This document shows, piece by piece, positions 1 through 11,127 of a stretch of 21,051 nucleotides of DNA (positions are counted from its first letter, which is position 1; every line of letters starts with the position of its first letter). The notes under the pieces are model-generated. The model worked only from the letters and a program-made list of their open reading frames with translations, was not told the DNA's origin and searched no databases. A program made the translations under genes and the position numbers. The stretch is taken from contig JAQIWT010000404.1 of NCBI GenBank assembly GCA_034696485.1, forward strand, positions 1-21,051, given 5' to 3'. Source of the DNA: Isohypsibius dastychi (taxonomy: Eukaryota; Tardigrada; Eutardigrada; Parachela; Isohypsibiidae).

Positions 1-1185
1 CCCCCCCCCCATCCCCGGATCAAATTGTGCCACCCCTTCAGATATGGTCGAAATCCGCCTATGAATGTTCAGTTATCAGTTCGAGGCTTCCAGCTACCGT
101 ATACTGCTTCAGATGTTTTAGATGTTGCGAGCATTTTACCGAAAAAAAGCTGGATTGTGAGATAAACTGTTTTTTTTTCATTAGCAATTGACAAAAACCA
201 GGGTTCAAGAAAACGGGTTTTGTGAACCGTGGGGTTTCTTGAACCAGATTTCTTAAACCGGTTCAGAAAAACGGTCGGGTTCAAGAAAACGGGCTTTATG
301 AACATTGATCGGTTCACAAAAACGGGGTTTGTGAACCCCGGGTTCAAGAAAACGGGGAGTTCAAGAAAACGGTTACAACCGTACACTCTTCCCTTTTACT
401 AACATTCTGCACGGAAATATTTCCGATCAAGTCAAAGTGGATGTGGACTCCACTGCTACCACCTAAGAGCCATGCGCTTCTCTCTCTCGAAGTATTGAAG
501 GCTGCAGAGCTTGAAATGTAGGAACGTTAAGTGAAGTTTTGAGTGTGCATATCATGCAACCCAAAAGGTACTGCGTTCCCAAGATTGAGAGGGTAGTCGG
601 ATGACATAGCGAGCAGACCAGTGAATTTTGTTTCCAATGCAAACATGCAATCAAGAATACCTATAAGGCTCAGTTTCCGTTGGGTCGCGAACTGAACAAT
701 TTAATGGAATGCCGCCTCATGCGGCTTTGTCCTTAGGCATCGAATCGCAATGTTTCTGGATAGCAGCTACTGTCAGTTCAAGTCGCGAATAAGCGTTGAT
801 GCCTGTGTTGATAAGTATGAACATTGCCTTACTCTACTACTCTGTTACTTGCGTTTGGCACTGGTATTAACTATTAACGCAATCGAACCCAAGCGCTCAA
901 CTTTTGTGAACTTGTGCCGCTATGGATCTGTGTTGCAAGTTGCAACCATGTCTGGGCATTCAAGGCCACTATTTCGAGATCATGAAAGATTGTGACAGAC
1001 GTCCTGGTGCTTATCAACCAGTTTATCACCGGCTAAATGATGCTTTGGCATCTAATTCGAAATTACAGCACCAATATTCAGCTTTTACGTGACATCACAA
1101 AAACTGAGAAGAAAATATGCGCTCATCCAAAACCCTGGAAAAACTGCGAGTGTCGGAAAACTGCCGTGTTTAGATAACATCATAG
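1..1185. other. Non-genic stretch at the left end, no gene recognised
   Basis: No open frame here reads like a conserved protein. The longest frames are short and in conflict with one another, and the one crossing 69-386 is produced by the local repeats. The stretch opens with a run of ten C. From about 420 to 1180 the base composition is less AT-rich than the introns nearby, and there is no coding periodicity I can follow. It could be a decayed mobile element or plain intergenic DNA downstream of the MDH1B-like gene. I found no AATAAA on the minus strand just past that gene's stop, so its 3' end is not fixed. Confidence 0.5.
202..372. repeat. Degenerate minisatellite with direct and inverted units
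   Basis: A core close to GGTTCAAGAAAACGGG recurs at about 202-217, 277-293, 340-357 and 359-372. Variants are at 260-274 (GGTTCAGAAAAACGG) and 311-327 (GGTTCACAAAAACGGGG). Inverted partial units are at 233-245 (GGTTTCTTGAACC) and 327-337 (GTTTGTGAACC). Forward and inverted units can pair into hairpins. In the minus-strand frame the array reads as a recurring NPVFLNP-like peptide, which follows from the DNA repeat and is no sign of a protein. Confidence 0.85.
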
Positions 1186-4100
1186 CTAGGGTGGTTCAAC
1201 GGTTGAGGTTTCGTTTTGTTCCACAACAACTGGAACTTCCACAGTCTCCGGAGCTTCCTCCGCTTGCGCAACAACCTGCACCCCATCCGAAACCGAAACA
1301 ATTGAAGAGACCTCCGAGATGCCTCTTGGCTGACTGAAGGCAACTTCCTGGTTTTGTGACTCAGTCTCCGGTATGATGTTAATCGCTGGCAAATTCTGAT
1401 TCAAATTCGGTGGGCCCGGCAGATCCGCATCGAAATTCTCCTTCATGACCGCGAGGAATTCGCATAATTCCGCCGAGACCATCTTGCAGGCAGTTCTGAC
1501 TTCATCTCTGGCATTTTGATTGACAAACTGGAATGTCCCATCAGGGCTGAATTTAACAGGCATGACGATGACCAGACCCGCAGCCAAACTCGCTCCCATT
1601 TCCAAGGTGGTTACAACTCCAACGTTCACCCAGTTTTCCGGCTGAATCTCCGTGACATCTGGCTTTTGATTGAGCTGATTGATTGGAGTTTCGGAATTTG
1701 GGTTTTGATTGGTTGTGGTTTTGGAATTCTTGTTTTGATTGAATGGATTGGTGGCGGTTCTTTTTGGATTTCCAAACCAGTGACGTAGAAGGTCGATTGT
1801 GGATTCGGTGACTAGGATGGAATTGCAGCGTGGACCTTCCAAGAGTTCCAGGTAGTGAGCACGGCGTGGCGCGTCAACAGCAAAGTCCACCTATTTCAAG
1901 CAACAATATAGGAAAGCCAAATCTGGGGTCAAAAATCATTTTTACTGTGATTGATTAGCAAGGTTGACGTGGCTTTATATCGTAAGTTAAATATTCTACG
2001 GTGTACAGATCTGAATCAGAAATTGCGTACGTGACCACGATTCTACACAACATCCACGAATACGAATGTTGAACTGGACCACTTCAGATTAACGTCACAA
2101 ACTTCTCAAAATGTGCGGTTTGCCAAAACACCAAAGGCCCAAAAACTGCTGAATTATTTTAATGAGTCACGGTACGGTTACTCAAGGAAATCCTAAAATT
2201 TAACAGATATATGATCCCGAATTTCTATTTCAGTGAATGCGCATCCGTAACTTTGAACCCTACAAGTGACCGTGTAGCAAAACCTGCCTGAAGAACAGAG
2301 ATATTTCATACATTTTACATTGTTTTATCTCGTTTATTCTGTACTGCCGAGTTCATCGGAGCTTTCCCTCCAAAAAGTAAATTTCCTTTGATATCTAAGA
2401 AACGCAGTTTTTTGATTGAGAGTTGTGGATTAAATCACTAGCTGAAGATTTCAACGTTGAATACCTGTAGTTTTTTCGCGTCCCAAAACACCTGCAAGAG
2501 CGGCCGCCAAAAGTCCACTCCTCTCGGCAATGTATAAGCATAATTATGATTATTCACTCTAGCTTGAGTCGGGTCCATCATCATAATCCCACCAACACTC
2601 CCCCAAATCGCAGTCTGAGCAACATCCACGCTCCTCACCCCGATCTCCTCCGCAATCACACTTTTATAATTCTTATCAATAATGCACGAGTTCACCAGCA
2701 AATTTCCCGGTGGAACATCCGAGTTCTTTTGTAAAAAATAACTAGCAATCGCGGAGAGTGGTGTTTTGAATCGCGTGCTGGCGAATAGGAATTTTGTGTC
2801 TTTTTCCAAACCGGAAATGCCGGATAAAATATCCTGGAATTCTGGGAGAATTTCTCCGCAGAATATTTTCGTTAGTTCTTTGTCCATTCCTTCGCGGAAT
2901 GTGTAGCCGCGTCCGGCGATGACCTCGTAAAACTGATCGCGCATGGCCCAGAGAATTACAATCAAATCTTTGTTTTTTGCAGTTTTTTCCAGATCGTTTG
3001 AATATTCGGCGGATTTGAGGAAACTGAAGCGCCATTGATTTTCCTCGAGATAGCAGTTCACCGGCTCCTGAAAAAAATTAAATGAGTCAATCAACCAAGA
3101 ACAAGAAATAATACATTCTGTGAGCAAATTCCCATTGATACATTCCAGGAAAAAAAAGCAGTGTTCTCTGCTCAGATGGTGTGAAAATGATTTAATAAAC
3201 GAAGAAGAAAAGTGGAACTCGAGTGTTCAGATCTTCTTTTCTGAGGCTGATTTTGGGAGGCTACTGATTTACTAGCTTAACAAAATGTCCGTAGAGAAGT
3301 GGTGATAAATCACCGGTTAGCCAATCGCTGTGCATGAGTTCATCCCAAATTTGGTTAAAATTGTAATTCTGGTATAATAAAATGGAATATTTATTCACAT
3401 GTATCAATCGAAACTATAATTGATTTTTTTTTAATAAAATGACTGATCTTTTAGATTTTTTTGTCAGGAAATAAATGTTGTGAGAGTAATTAGAGAGAGA
3501 GTTCGAAGATAAAATAATCGTGAAAGTTTCAGTATCCTGTGGATTTGTGTCATAAAATTTGTCTGAATTAAAAAAATTATTCCTGTTCCGATCCAGACAA
3601 CCCTGTGTTTTCAAACTTTTCATGACGATTATTAAACGCAGTGGTTTCATATACTGCATTTATTTCGAAATACCGTAATTTTATTTGACCGTTCAACTTT
3701 ATCATTAAAACTAATTGAATTACCATTTATAAAATTAAATTAAATCAAAATCAAAATTATCAGCAAAATAAATGATTGAAATCGATCTCGCCCAACCTGA
3801 TTCCAATTATAATTGAGTCTTTCCGAATATTTCTGCGATGAATTATGAATCGTCAGTTCCACTCTTTTATTCCCTCCCAAAACATTCTCAGTCCCGAAAA
3901 TATGCAGCAAATTGAGTGGGATAATTTCCATGTGGTTATGCGAAATAATAGCGACTTTCCAAGTGTCTTCCGGTTCCGGTAGCTTTTCCCGCTCGGCTTT
4001 CGCTCTTTTTAATTCCAGGTGATTTTGGTGAATATGTCCTTCGATTAAATCTTTCGGAATCAATGTGGATGAGAAATTGTAGAGCTGTTTCAGATACATC

Positions 4101-5559
4101 CGGGAATGGTTGAGCCCTCCAATATGCAGAAAAGGATTTCCGAGCGCTTCGCGGAATATTATGATTTCTTCGTTGGCCGGCCAACCCCGTGGTCGAGTCA
4201 GGTTTTCAATGTAATCCTGAAAAATCAAAATCAAGTTTGAAAATTCGAACCTCGAAATTTAGGATCAGATTCATACTGAAATCATTAATTACTGCAAAGC
4301 AATATACAGTGGAATGAAAAACTACAGTACCTACATGTATGTACTGTATGTCGAATAAAAATTTCCAAGTATCTTTATCTAATTGAATAATCGAATAATT
4401 GTCATATAATTTTGAATTATGTTTGTTAAATAATGATTTTCACATACTGATTATGAATTATAATTTGATTACAAATTATTAATTTAATATCTAACTTAAT
4501 TATTTGAAATATTCATTTCAGTTCACGGCGCTTGTTCCAACGAAGGAAGCTTTCCAGCAAATCAGTAGTACGCAGTTAATACCGATCTGTTATTTGGATG
4601 ACATAACGTAGAGTTTGGGCGAAATCAGCTTGACTTGTATCAACTTTGGGAAAATCCATCGCAGATTTTGGATATTCTTGACCTCACTCGTAAAATAAAT
4701 TAGAACCTTTTTTGGTCATATTATTTTCAGTTGTTGACTCGTATTGATCATTAGGTGATTTTTCTTGTCGAATATCATTTGACAACCAGATATCGATTCA
4801 ATGATCTTGATATTCGTGAATCGTTTGTATCCCACATATGAGAACCAAAAGCAACAACTGTAACAAAACAACTATCAGGTCAGACGTGAATCTGTACTTT
4901 AATACAGGATCTAATATTCCTACGCAAATAAAAATATTTGCAAGCCATATTTCACAAACAATCTGACGAATCCGGAAGAAAAAGGTTCGAATTTTCAAGT
5001 TCCATTCTTTTCAAGTCCCACATACTGTGGATTATTTAAACCATTTGTTATTAAATAAATAATTATTTTTCAGCGACAGATCCTGTTAAATTATTTACGC
5101 TCGATCATAATTAATTCAGCTGTATTTCACGCTCTGTTTTAAAAACGAGCATGATGTTCTCGATATCATACTTTTTCGTGTAGAAAACAGATGAATAGGC
5201 GTTGTAAGTATTTGTCATTTACCTTACCGGCCACTCGGCCTCCGACATGGGAATCTTCCTGACTGGAATTTTCGGGAATGTTAATCCAAATTTATCCAAC
5301 AGCCATTCACAAACGACGTATAATTTGCAATCCGCAATGCCTGAAAAAATTCCCAGATTTCACACACAACTTTCCATGCTGTAATCTCGTTCAAGTTTTG
5401 TTTTGTCGGGAAGTAGAAAATCCCACCTGCAAGAACGATAACTGGTGGAGTATTTCTCAAATTATCAGCCAATGGTCGCGCAACAGCTTCTTTCATAGTC
5501 CGTCCACTGAACATCGGATGGTTCTTCCATAATGACTCCCGATCGTATTTGAAATCCAT
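1186..5559 (-). CDS. MDH1B: MDH1B-like malate dehydrogenase relative, probable pseudoenzyme
   Basis: Five exons in transcript order: 5559-5427, 5340-5228, 4216-3797, 3067-2465 and 1890-1186, all in phase, giving 657 residues (human MDH1B is about 518). Residues 40-65 (VIVLAGIADCKLYVVCEWLL) match the MDH1B N-terminus (FVIAGRADC). Next come the family's GGLNHSRMYLKQLYNFSSTL region and a WKVAIISH segment. The dehydrogenase half is recognised by VAQTAIWGSVGG, WRPLLQVFWDAKKL and GLVIVMPVKF. The catalytic His of true cytosolic malate dehydrogenases (WGNHS) is absent (WGSVG, residues 377-381), and DHNRAK is DKNYKS. Human MDH1B also lacks the His, so oxaloacetate reduction is unlikely. Exon 5 carries an N/Q-rich insert (464-509) and an acidic, low-complexity tail. 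The start is the ATG before MDFKYDRESLW; extra upstream exons are possible. Introns are 86, 1011, 729 and 574 bases. The fit to MDH1B is colinear throughout. The function in worms is unknown to me. Confidence 0.85.
1633..1770 (-). other. N/Q/T-rich insertion within the MDH1B-like protein
   Basis: This part of exon 5 encodes about 46 residues rich in Asn, Gln, Thr and Ser, starting at NPKRTATNPFNQNKNS. It lies between HWFG and WVNVGVV, where human MDH1B has only a few residues. I looked for an intron here; there is no T-rich acceptor and the frame stays open, so I read it as a translated insertion, probably a disordered surface loop. Confidence 0.65.
4323..4348. repeat. Imperfect palindrome in an MDH1B-like intron
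   Basis: TACAGTAC at 4323-4330 is matched by its exact reverse complement GTACTGTA at 4341-4348, with a near-palindromic centre. The left arm continues as AAAAACTACAGTAC. Strings of this CTACAGTAC type are common in Caenorhabditis dispersed repeats, so it is probably a repeat fragment. Confidence 0.6.
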
Positions 5560-5874
5560 CTTGTCTGTTCTCGAATTTCAGAAAAAAACTGAATCGCCAG
5601 AAAATTCTAATTGGGAAGGGAACATCGTTACTTACATATCAAGTCTATTGACATCTTGAAGCACCATGGTAATAAGATCACTTGGCTCGCTAGATAGTTC
5701 GGAACACCAGATAGTTCGGGGAATAACCACCGTTCTACAGCGTTTCTGTTGAAGTCAACGGAATAGCGATGCATGCCTACTGTATGACTTGAAACTTGGC
5801 TGGCTGGAGAGAGACAGTGTTCCGAGACCGGAAAACATTTTGTAAGAATTTAGAAAAAGACATTGACAGATTTT
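5560..5874. other. Spacer between kynureninase and the MDH1B-like gene
   Basis: These 315 bases hold no open frame of note. There is a short direct repeat, AGATAGTTCGG at 5692-5702 and again at 5709-5719 (period 17). No clear AATAAA follows the kynureninase stop. The sequence before the MDH1B-like start ends in a weak acceptor-like GAACAG followed by ACAAGATGG. The spacer is longer than the roughly 100 bases usual between operon genes in C. elegans, so it may hold a promoter. Confidence 0.45.
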
Positions 5875-8800
5875 TTAAGGGTCCAGTGCATGAATGGCCA
5901 AAACCTCTCGAAGAGCTCTCACAAATAAGTTAACATCCCGAAAAGAATTATAAAGTGGAGCTGGAGCGACGCGCAGAACTCCCGGCTCGCGGACGTCACA
6001 CTGGAAATAAATAAATGAGAGATTGTAGAATTCTTAGAACTAAACATCTCAGATCCAACAGTTTTTGTTCGCAAATTGACCGAATGCCTCCGAAAGTGTT
6101 GAATATTCAAACTGACTTTAAACTGATAATTCTCTTGGTAAACTGGGTTTTTTTCGACTCACGACAACGCCTCGTTTTTCAAGCTCATGTTTGACGAGCC
6201 TGACCGGAACATCAAAAGTCACCGATAACTGATTTCCGCGGTCAGCGTTGTTTTGTGGAGTGATAATGTGGATTCGGCCGGAACAGTATTTTACTAATAG
6301 ATACTCCAGATATCCGGTCAGCGCAAATTGTTTCCGTAAAAGCTCATCGAAATTTATGGAATCGAACACCTGAAAATAGAAACACATCATAACTCTATAA
6401 AAACTTCCCTGATTGAATGAAGACGACGGATGGCAATAAAAATGGAAGTAAAATTATCCATGAAAAAGGCTGTCTCAAAAACAACTTGTAATATTTTAAA
6501 ATCAGCAGGAAAGAATTTTTTCTGAAAAAAAATCCAAATTTATAAACATAATATTTCGCTCCTTCTAGAATTCTTGACATTTTTGGAGAGCTCAAAATCA
6601 CTGTACATTCAAACTGGCCATCAAGGGTGCGACGAGCAAAGGAGGTGCATTGCTTAATTTGAAGCCTCCAGCTCCAGGAATCAGCGCTCTTTCTGCAAAA
6701 TATTCGTGTTACACATTACGTCTGATTGTTCTTATTAGAATTTTTCGGGGTTTTTGGTAGTATTTTCTCACTGTTATCCATTCGAAATCGTGTTCCCAGA
6801 TCGTGACCCCACCACCCTTCCAACCGAAGAAGTGGATCTTTTCCATGAGCACTGCGCACATCATCATGCCAGCGTCTGTTGAAATATAATCCACTGATTC
6901 CACCGGCCCCCGAGTTGAGATACTGCAACAAAATGTTAGAAGAAAGAGTCAAATTATTTACATGATTTATTCGTAACTATATCTCATATTAAAAATGTGT
7001 GCTTTTTATCTTTTTCCAAATCTAGATTGTGATTCCGAAAACTCTTACCGTAAACTTATGAAAAAGCAACAAAATAACAACAGAAAACTTAAAGGTTTAA
7101 AGCTTAGACCTTCCGGAATCCCTAACCGGATAAGCCATGAGAAATGGTTCCGTACATATGGTTTCTAAATTACGAATCTCATTTTTCTAATAAATTCCTT
7201 CGAAAAAAGCCAACCAGGATCGAGGTGATCAATTAAAATAAAGAAAAATCGGCATACATGACAGAGAAACGTAGTTAATCGAGGTTGACTTTCATTTGAT
7301 ATTTGGAACCTTTCATAGACGGAACTCGTGAATAAAAAGGGGTCTCTCGAAAATGGCGAAATGAAGTATGCGAAACCTCTTACCTTGTAAGTGCACCAAG
7401 CTGCAAAATCGACATTCCATTCGCTCAGTTTCAACCTGACATTTCCAACAGCATGCGCCAGATCGAAGCCGACAATGCACCCCTGAAATGTCAGGATTAC
7501 TTCCACATAGAATAACAATCATCGAGGAATAACTGTAGAAATGCGGTCTGTGATATCATCAATGGTATCCAATGTATGGTAATATTACACTTGGCACATT
7601 TAACAATCAAAAACGCGTGCTGAATCGTATTTTGAAAACAAAGGTCAGTTTTTGAAATATTCTGAGACTTGGGGATTTTACTTCCCGTAATACCAGTTTG
7701 AAATAAGTATTATTCTTCATTTTCATGTTTGCCCAACAAAGTTTAGTTTGGTTTCCGAAAAAAATATAGAAAATGCTATTGAAATTTCAATATTATAATT
7801 CAGCAAAATTTATTTCCTTTTGATTTACCTTCCGGTGTCCGACTTCGGTGATGGCTTTCATGTCAAACACTTGCCCAGTGTAATATTGAACGCCGCTGAA
7901 TAAAATCACTGCAATGCTGTCACCTTCTTTCTCAATGGCGTCAATTATATCTTGATTTCTCAGGCAGAATTCATCCTGAAAAAAAATACTTGTTACAAAA
8001 GAAGTGCGTGAATTTTTCAATTTTAGTTAAATATTCTGGAAGATTCGAAAAATGAGCTTTTTTACCACCTTCTGAGGCTCGACGCAGATCATGGAGGAGA
8101 ATGGATCAAATCCTTGAGATCGAATATGCGACGCCACCAAATACTGCAAAAAAAACGAAATAAAAGTGAAAAAGGTTTTTTAATGGTTTGTAAAAGGACG
8201 AAGAAATAACCTCGTCAGAAATCGTTTGCGAAAAAGTGAGACTTTCTTGTGTGATATGAATAGTGAGGACTTACATGGTCGGAGGGAAATGAGTGAGATT
8301 CCATGAGGATTTTGAATCTGTCTTTTGTTGGACGGTAAAATGCGGAGAGAAGCAAGCTGAGATTGACGGTCAATCCGTTCAAAATCGCAACCTCATCCGA
8401 GTCAGCGCCAACCAATCTGCAACCGGAAATACATCAAAAATCAAAAAACCGTCAAATAACGCCCTGTCGGTATTCCCACTTCCTGTCGTCAACTGCTCAA
8501 TCCCAAAAGGGGATAAATATGAAAAAACCTGAGAAATATAATTCGCGACAAGGAAAATCAATTGAAAATTCCAAAACCAAATTTAACTCCATCGAAAAAT
8601 GAACTGAAGCGTAATTGGTCAACCCGAACAAACAATTAATTCCATTTTCAACGAAATTTATCTGCACTTTAAGCAGGCCACTTTTAACAATAACCGAAAT
8701 CCCAAACTCAATTTAAACCAATAAAGAACTGATTCCCATAATTTTGAACGTAATTATATTTTTCGAAAAATTATTTTTGCGCCCCTTAATTCCGTGAGAT

Positions 8801-9470
8801 TTGTGTTCACTTCCATAACAAAATTGTTCCAGCCTGTTCGTTATTATTCACTCTTAAGATAAATTCAGTCTGAACTCCACGAGCACAATCTTTTTTTATT
8901 TCAGAATTTTGGCTTTTTTTTGTAAACAGATTAAGAATTTTCGGAAAAGAAAATGGAACGTTACCGAGCGGAAGCTGCCTCAACGAGATCGTCACATTTC
9001 GCCCAGGGAAGATCTCCATATTCATGACCAATCACTCCCATCTCGCCCCATTTCCGGAGTTCTTTGTTGATTAATTCAGGTGCACTAGCCGGCATCAATC
9101 CCAACGAATTTCCGCAAAGATAAATACATTCATCCACCGGATTGCAGTACTTTGTGTCAACTAGAAACAACACAAAATCCAACTTTAAAAACGACAAAAT
9201 TATTTTCCAGCAGTTTTTGTTTATAAAGCAAGAAACCCAAACGGATCAGTTTTCACAAATAAATAATCAAATACGTGGAAAGTGCTTCTTCCAAAACTTA
9301 CTTCCGGGCAGAGTTCCAAACTTCGGATAAACAAACTTCTTCCGGACGTCTTTCAACGGATCACTTGCATCCATAAGTTCCGCAAATTCCAAATCCTCCA
9401 CCCTCAAACCACTCTGCGATGCCATTTTCTCCAGAAATTCCGTCGGACTCGATTTAATTTCCAACCCCAT
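5875..9470 (-). CDS. kynu-1: Kynureninase (L-kynurenine hydrolase, PLP-dependent)
   Basis: Kynureninase splits kynurenine or 3-hydroxykynurenine into (hydroxy)anthranilate and alanine in tryptophan breakdown. C. elegans kynu-1 is also known as flu-2, from altered gut fluorescence. Ten exons in transcript order: 9470-9302, 9160-8965, 8416-8275, 8143-8069, 7975-7829, 7482-7384, 6922-6772, 6692-6607, 6369-6163 and 6000-5875. They join in phase to 465 residues, the human length. Visible family marks are [32 protein letters not shown] with Asp168, [20 protein letters not shown] with Asp250, WCTYK with the PLP lysine at 276, [25 protein letters not shown] and [11 protein letters not shown]. The first three key residues carry the human numbers. 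Compared with human, about eight residues are inserted before GWWGHD. The exon 4 donor is ambiguous (AAG|GTGGTA or GTG|GTAAAA, one Val more); alignment favours the first. All active-site residues I can check are present, so the enzyme should be active. Confidence 0.95.
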
Positions 9471-9869
9471 TTTCCAAAACAATCCCAAACACTCCCCGAA
9501 ATTACTCTGCTTTTCACTTGGAAAACGAAAATCAGCACACTCAACGTAAGAAAGAACCAACAGATCGCAATCGAAATCGAGACGAGGCTGACTTGAAATT
9601 TGCCCACCGGCGGATTTTAATGAACTCTTTCTTGGTAGACAGAATTCTGAGAAATCCGCACTCTGCATTTGTGATTTATTTGACGTTTGACTTCTTATCA
9701 GTTCTCTAGATAAGACAGCGTTAATTAACGTAAAAGCGTTCTTTTGTTCATTTTAATTGAACTGAATCGAACAATTAAACTCCCGTCAAATTTGGAATCT
9801 ATTCGACAGAAAAAACTCATTTATTTGTAGTGATTGAATTTTGATTAAGAGGACATTTCAAGATGTTTT
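9471..9869 (-). promoter_or_regulatory. Putative kynureninase promoter region with paired GATA sites
   Basis: This is the gap between the phosphatase stop and the kynureninase start. ACTGATAAG is on the minus strand at 9702-9694, and AGATAAG on the plus strand at 9708-9714, about 230 bases upstream of the kynureninase ATG. Such sites are bound by ELT-family GATA factors in worm intestine and epidermis, where tryptophan catabolism takes place. A frame stays open upstream of the chosen ATG to about 9668, but it is not similar to kynureninase, so I treat it as leader or promoter. Binding is inferred. Confidence 0.45.
9820..9825 (-). terminator. Poly(A) signal of the phosphatase gene
   Basis: AATAAA on the minus strand (TTTATT on the plus strand), about 45 bases past the phosphatase stop. 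It gives this gene its own 3' end, separate from kynureninase. Confidence 0.6.
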
Positions 9870-11059
9870 TTAAACACGATAGATTGTTTTGACTTGGACC
9901 CAGGAAAGCGGTTCCATCGCACTGCTATAAATATCCGGCATCATTCCAAACGCGCTTGGCACCATTCGAACGGAAGATTGTTTCCGGAGCGCGTATTCGT
10001 ACTCAATCAACTGCTTCCAAAATCCTGTTGATAAAAAAATATTCACAACTTATTTTGTTAATCTTATCTTATTTTTGTTTTCTATTGTCATTTTGTACTA
10101 TATATTCTTGTACTACGATATTTTCGTATCCAGTTATTTCATATTTTTTATGAAATATCACCCTGTGCGTTCGGTTTTTTTCGACGTGAAACCATTCAAA
10201 AAAATCGGAAGAAATAAAAATCAAGATCTAATTTATTAACCAAAAAAAATGTATTAGTAGTTACCTGGATTGGGGTTCGCAATTGGGCGTGCAGTTTTAA
10301 CGACAGCGAAGGCTTCCCTCAAGGAGAGTTGTTGGTATTTGACCAAATATGCGATAACTATGGATGACGACCTCGAAATTCCCGCCATGCAATGTACGAG
10401 AATTTTTCCGCCTACAAACACAACAGTAATTTTAATTGTCTGAATTTTCCATTAACGTTCAACCCAATTTTTCATAAAAAAACTGTCCAAAAAAGAAATC
10501 CGAATCAGATCACAAATTATCCAGTAATAGATTTATCAACAGAACAAAAATAACGGATAATTTCGTTTTTGATGATTTTTAAAACCAAAATGCATAAACA
10601 GTATTATGTAAGGAATACTCTAACCATTTCTTCGATGCTCCTCGATTTTGTCCGCGCACTCGTCAAAATATCTGGAGATGACGGAATACGGCGAATCATC
10701 GATTTTCACATTCACAAATTCCACATCATTCAACGGTAAATTAGGCAGCTCAATCGTGCAATTCACAATGCAAGTTATCCCTCTTCTTCGAATGTGATCC
10801 CGTCGAACTCCAGAAGCTCCCGAAAGGTACAGGAAGTCGCAGATTTCATGAACGCGATCCAGCACCGATTCCGCCATCATTCCAAATCTCTCAACTGTAA
10901 TCAAAAATCAAGTTGAAGGGACGCGTGAACAAGACGTCAAGAATGTTGCAGCGACGTTTCTAAATTTAGCGCCAAAGTCAAAAGATCGCTGCAAGTTTCA
11001 GCGGATGACTTACCCAGCTCTGCATGCGTCAGCGTAAACTTGTGAGCTGCTGTCATCAT
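9870..11059 (-). CDS. Atypical dual-specificity protein phosphatase, DUSP14/18/21-like
   Basis: Four exons in transcript order: 11059-11014, 10894-10625, 10411-10265 and 10024-9870. They join in phase to 205 residues (human DUSP14 has 198). The CX5R signature of protein tyrosine phosphatases is HCMAGISRSSS, with nucleophile Cys113 and Arg119; the likely general acid is Asp82 in KIDDSPYS. RRRGITCIVNCTIELP matches RGITCIVNATIEIP of DUSP14. The C-terminus, GFWKQLIEYEYALRKQSSV followed by MVPSAFGMMPDIY, is typical of the DUSP14/18/21 branch. These enzymes remove phosphate from Tyr and Ser/Thr; the substrate here cannot be told. There is no CH2/rhodanese docking domain and no signal peptide. The start is the first of two adjacent ATGs in the short first exon (MMTAAHKFTLTHAEL); starting at the later MMAESV in exon 2 would also keep the domain. 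It is transcribed away from ret-1. Confidence 0.93.
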
Positions 11060-11127
11060 CGAAACTATCACAAATCACAAGCCAAGTCCGTAATCGGTGA
11101 CGTTTCCGGTTCATCCTGCTTGTTTGT

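Noticed and set aside
69-386. 105-codon minus-strand frame with a repeating NPVFLNP-like peptide
   Set aside because: It is the translation of the minisatellite at 202-372. The repeats contain no stops, and the frame shows no domain or splice context.
463-995. Short open frames on both strands between the minisatellite and the MDH1B-like gene
   Set aside because: No family resemblance, frames broken by stops, and no consistent codon pattern. A decayed transposon is possible, but I see no terminal repeats or conserved motif.
1516-1788. Plus-strand 90-codon frame opposite MDH1B-like exon 5
   Set aside because: It is the antisense of the N/Q-rich coding insert, which gives long stop-free I/W/G-rich frames.
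9471-9668. In-frame upstream extension of kynureninase starting MQSADFSEF
   Set aside because: It has no similarity to kynureninase N-termini. The ATG at 9470 gives a start and length that match the family, and the stretch lies in the likely promoter.
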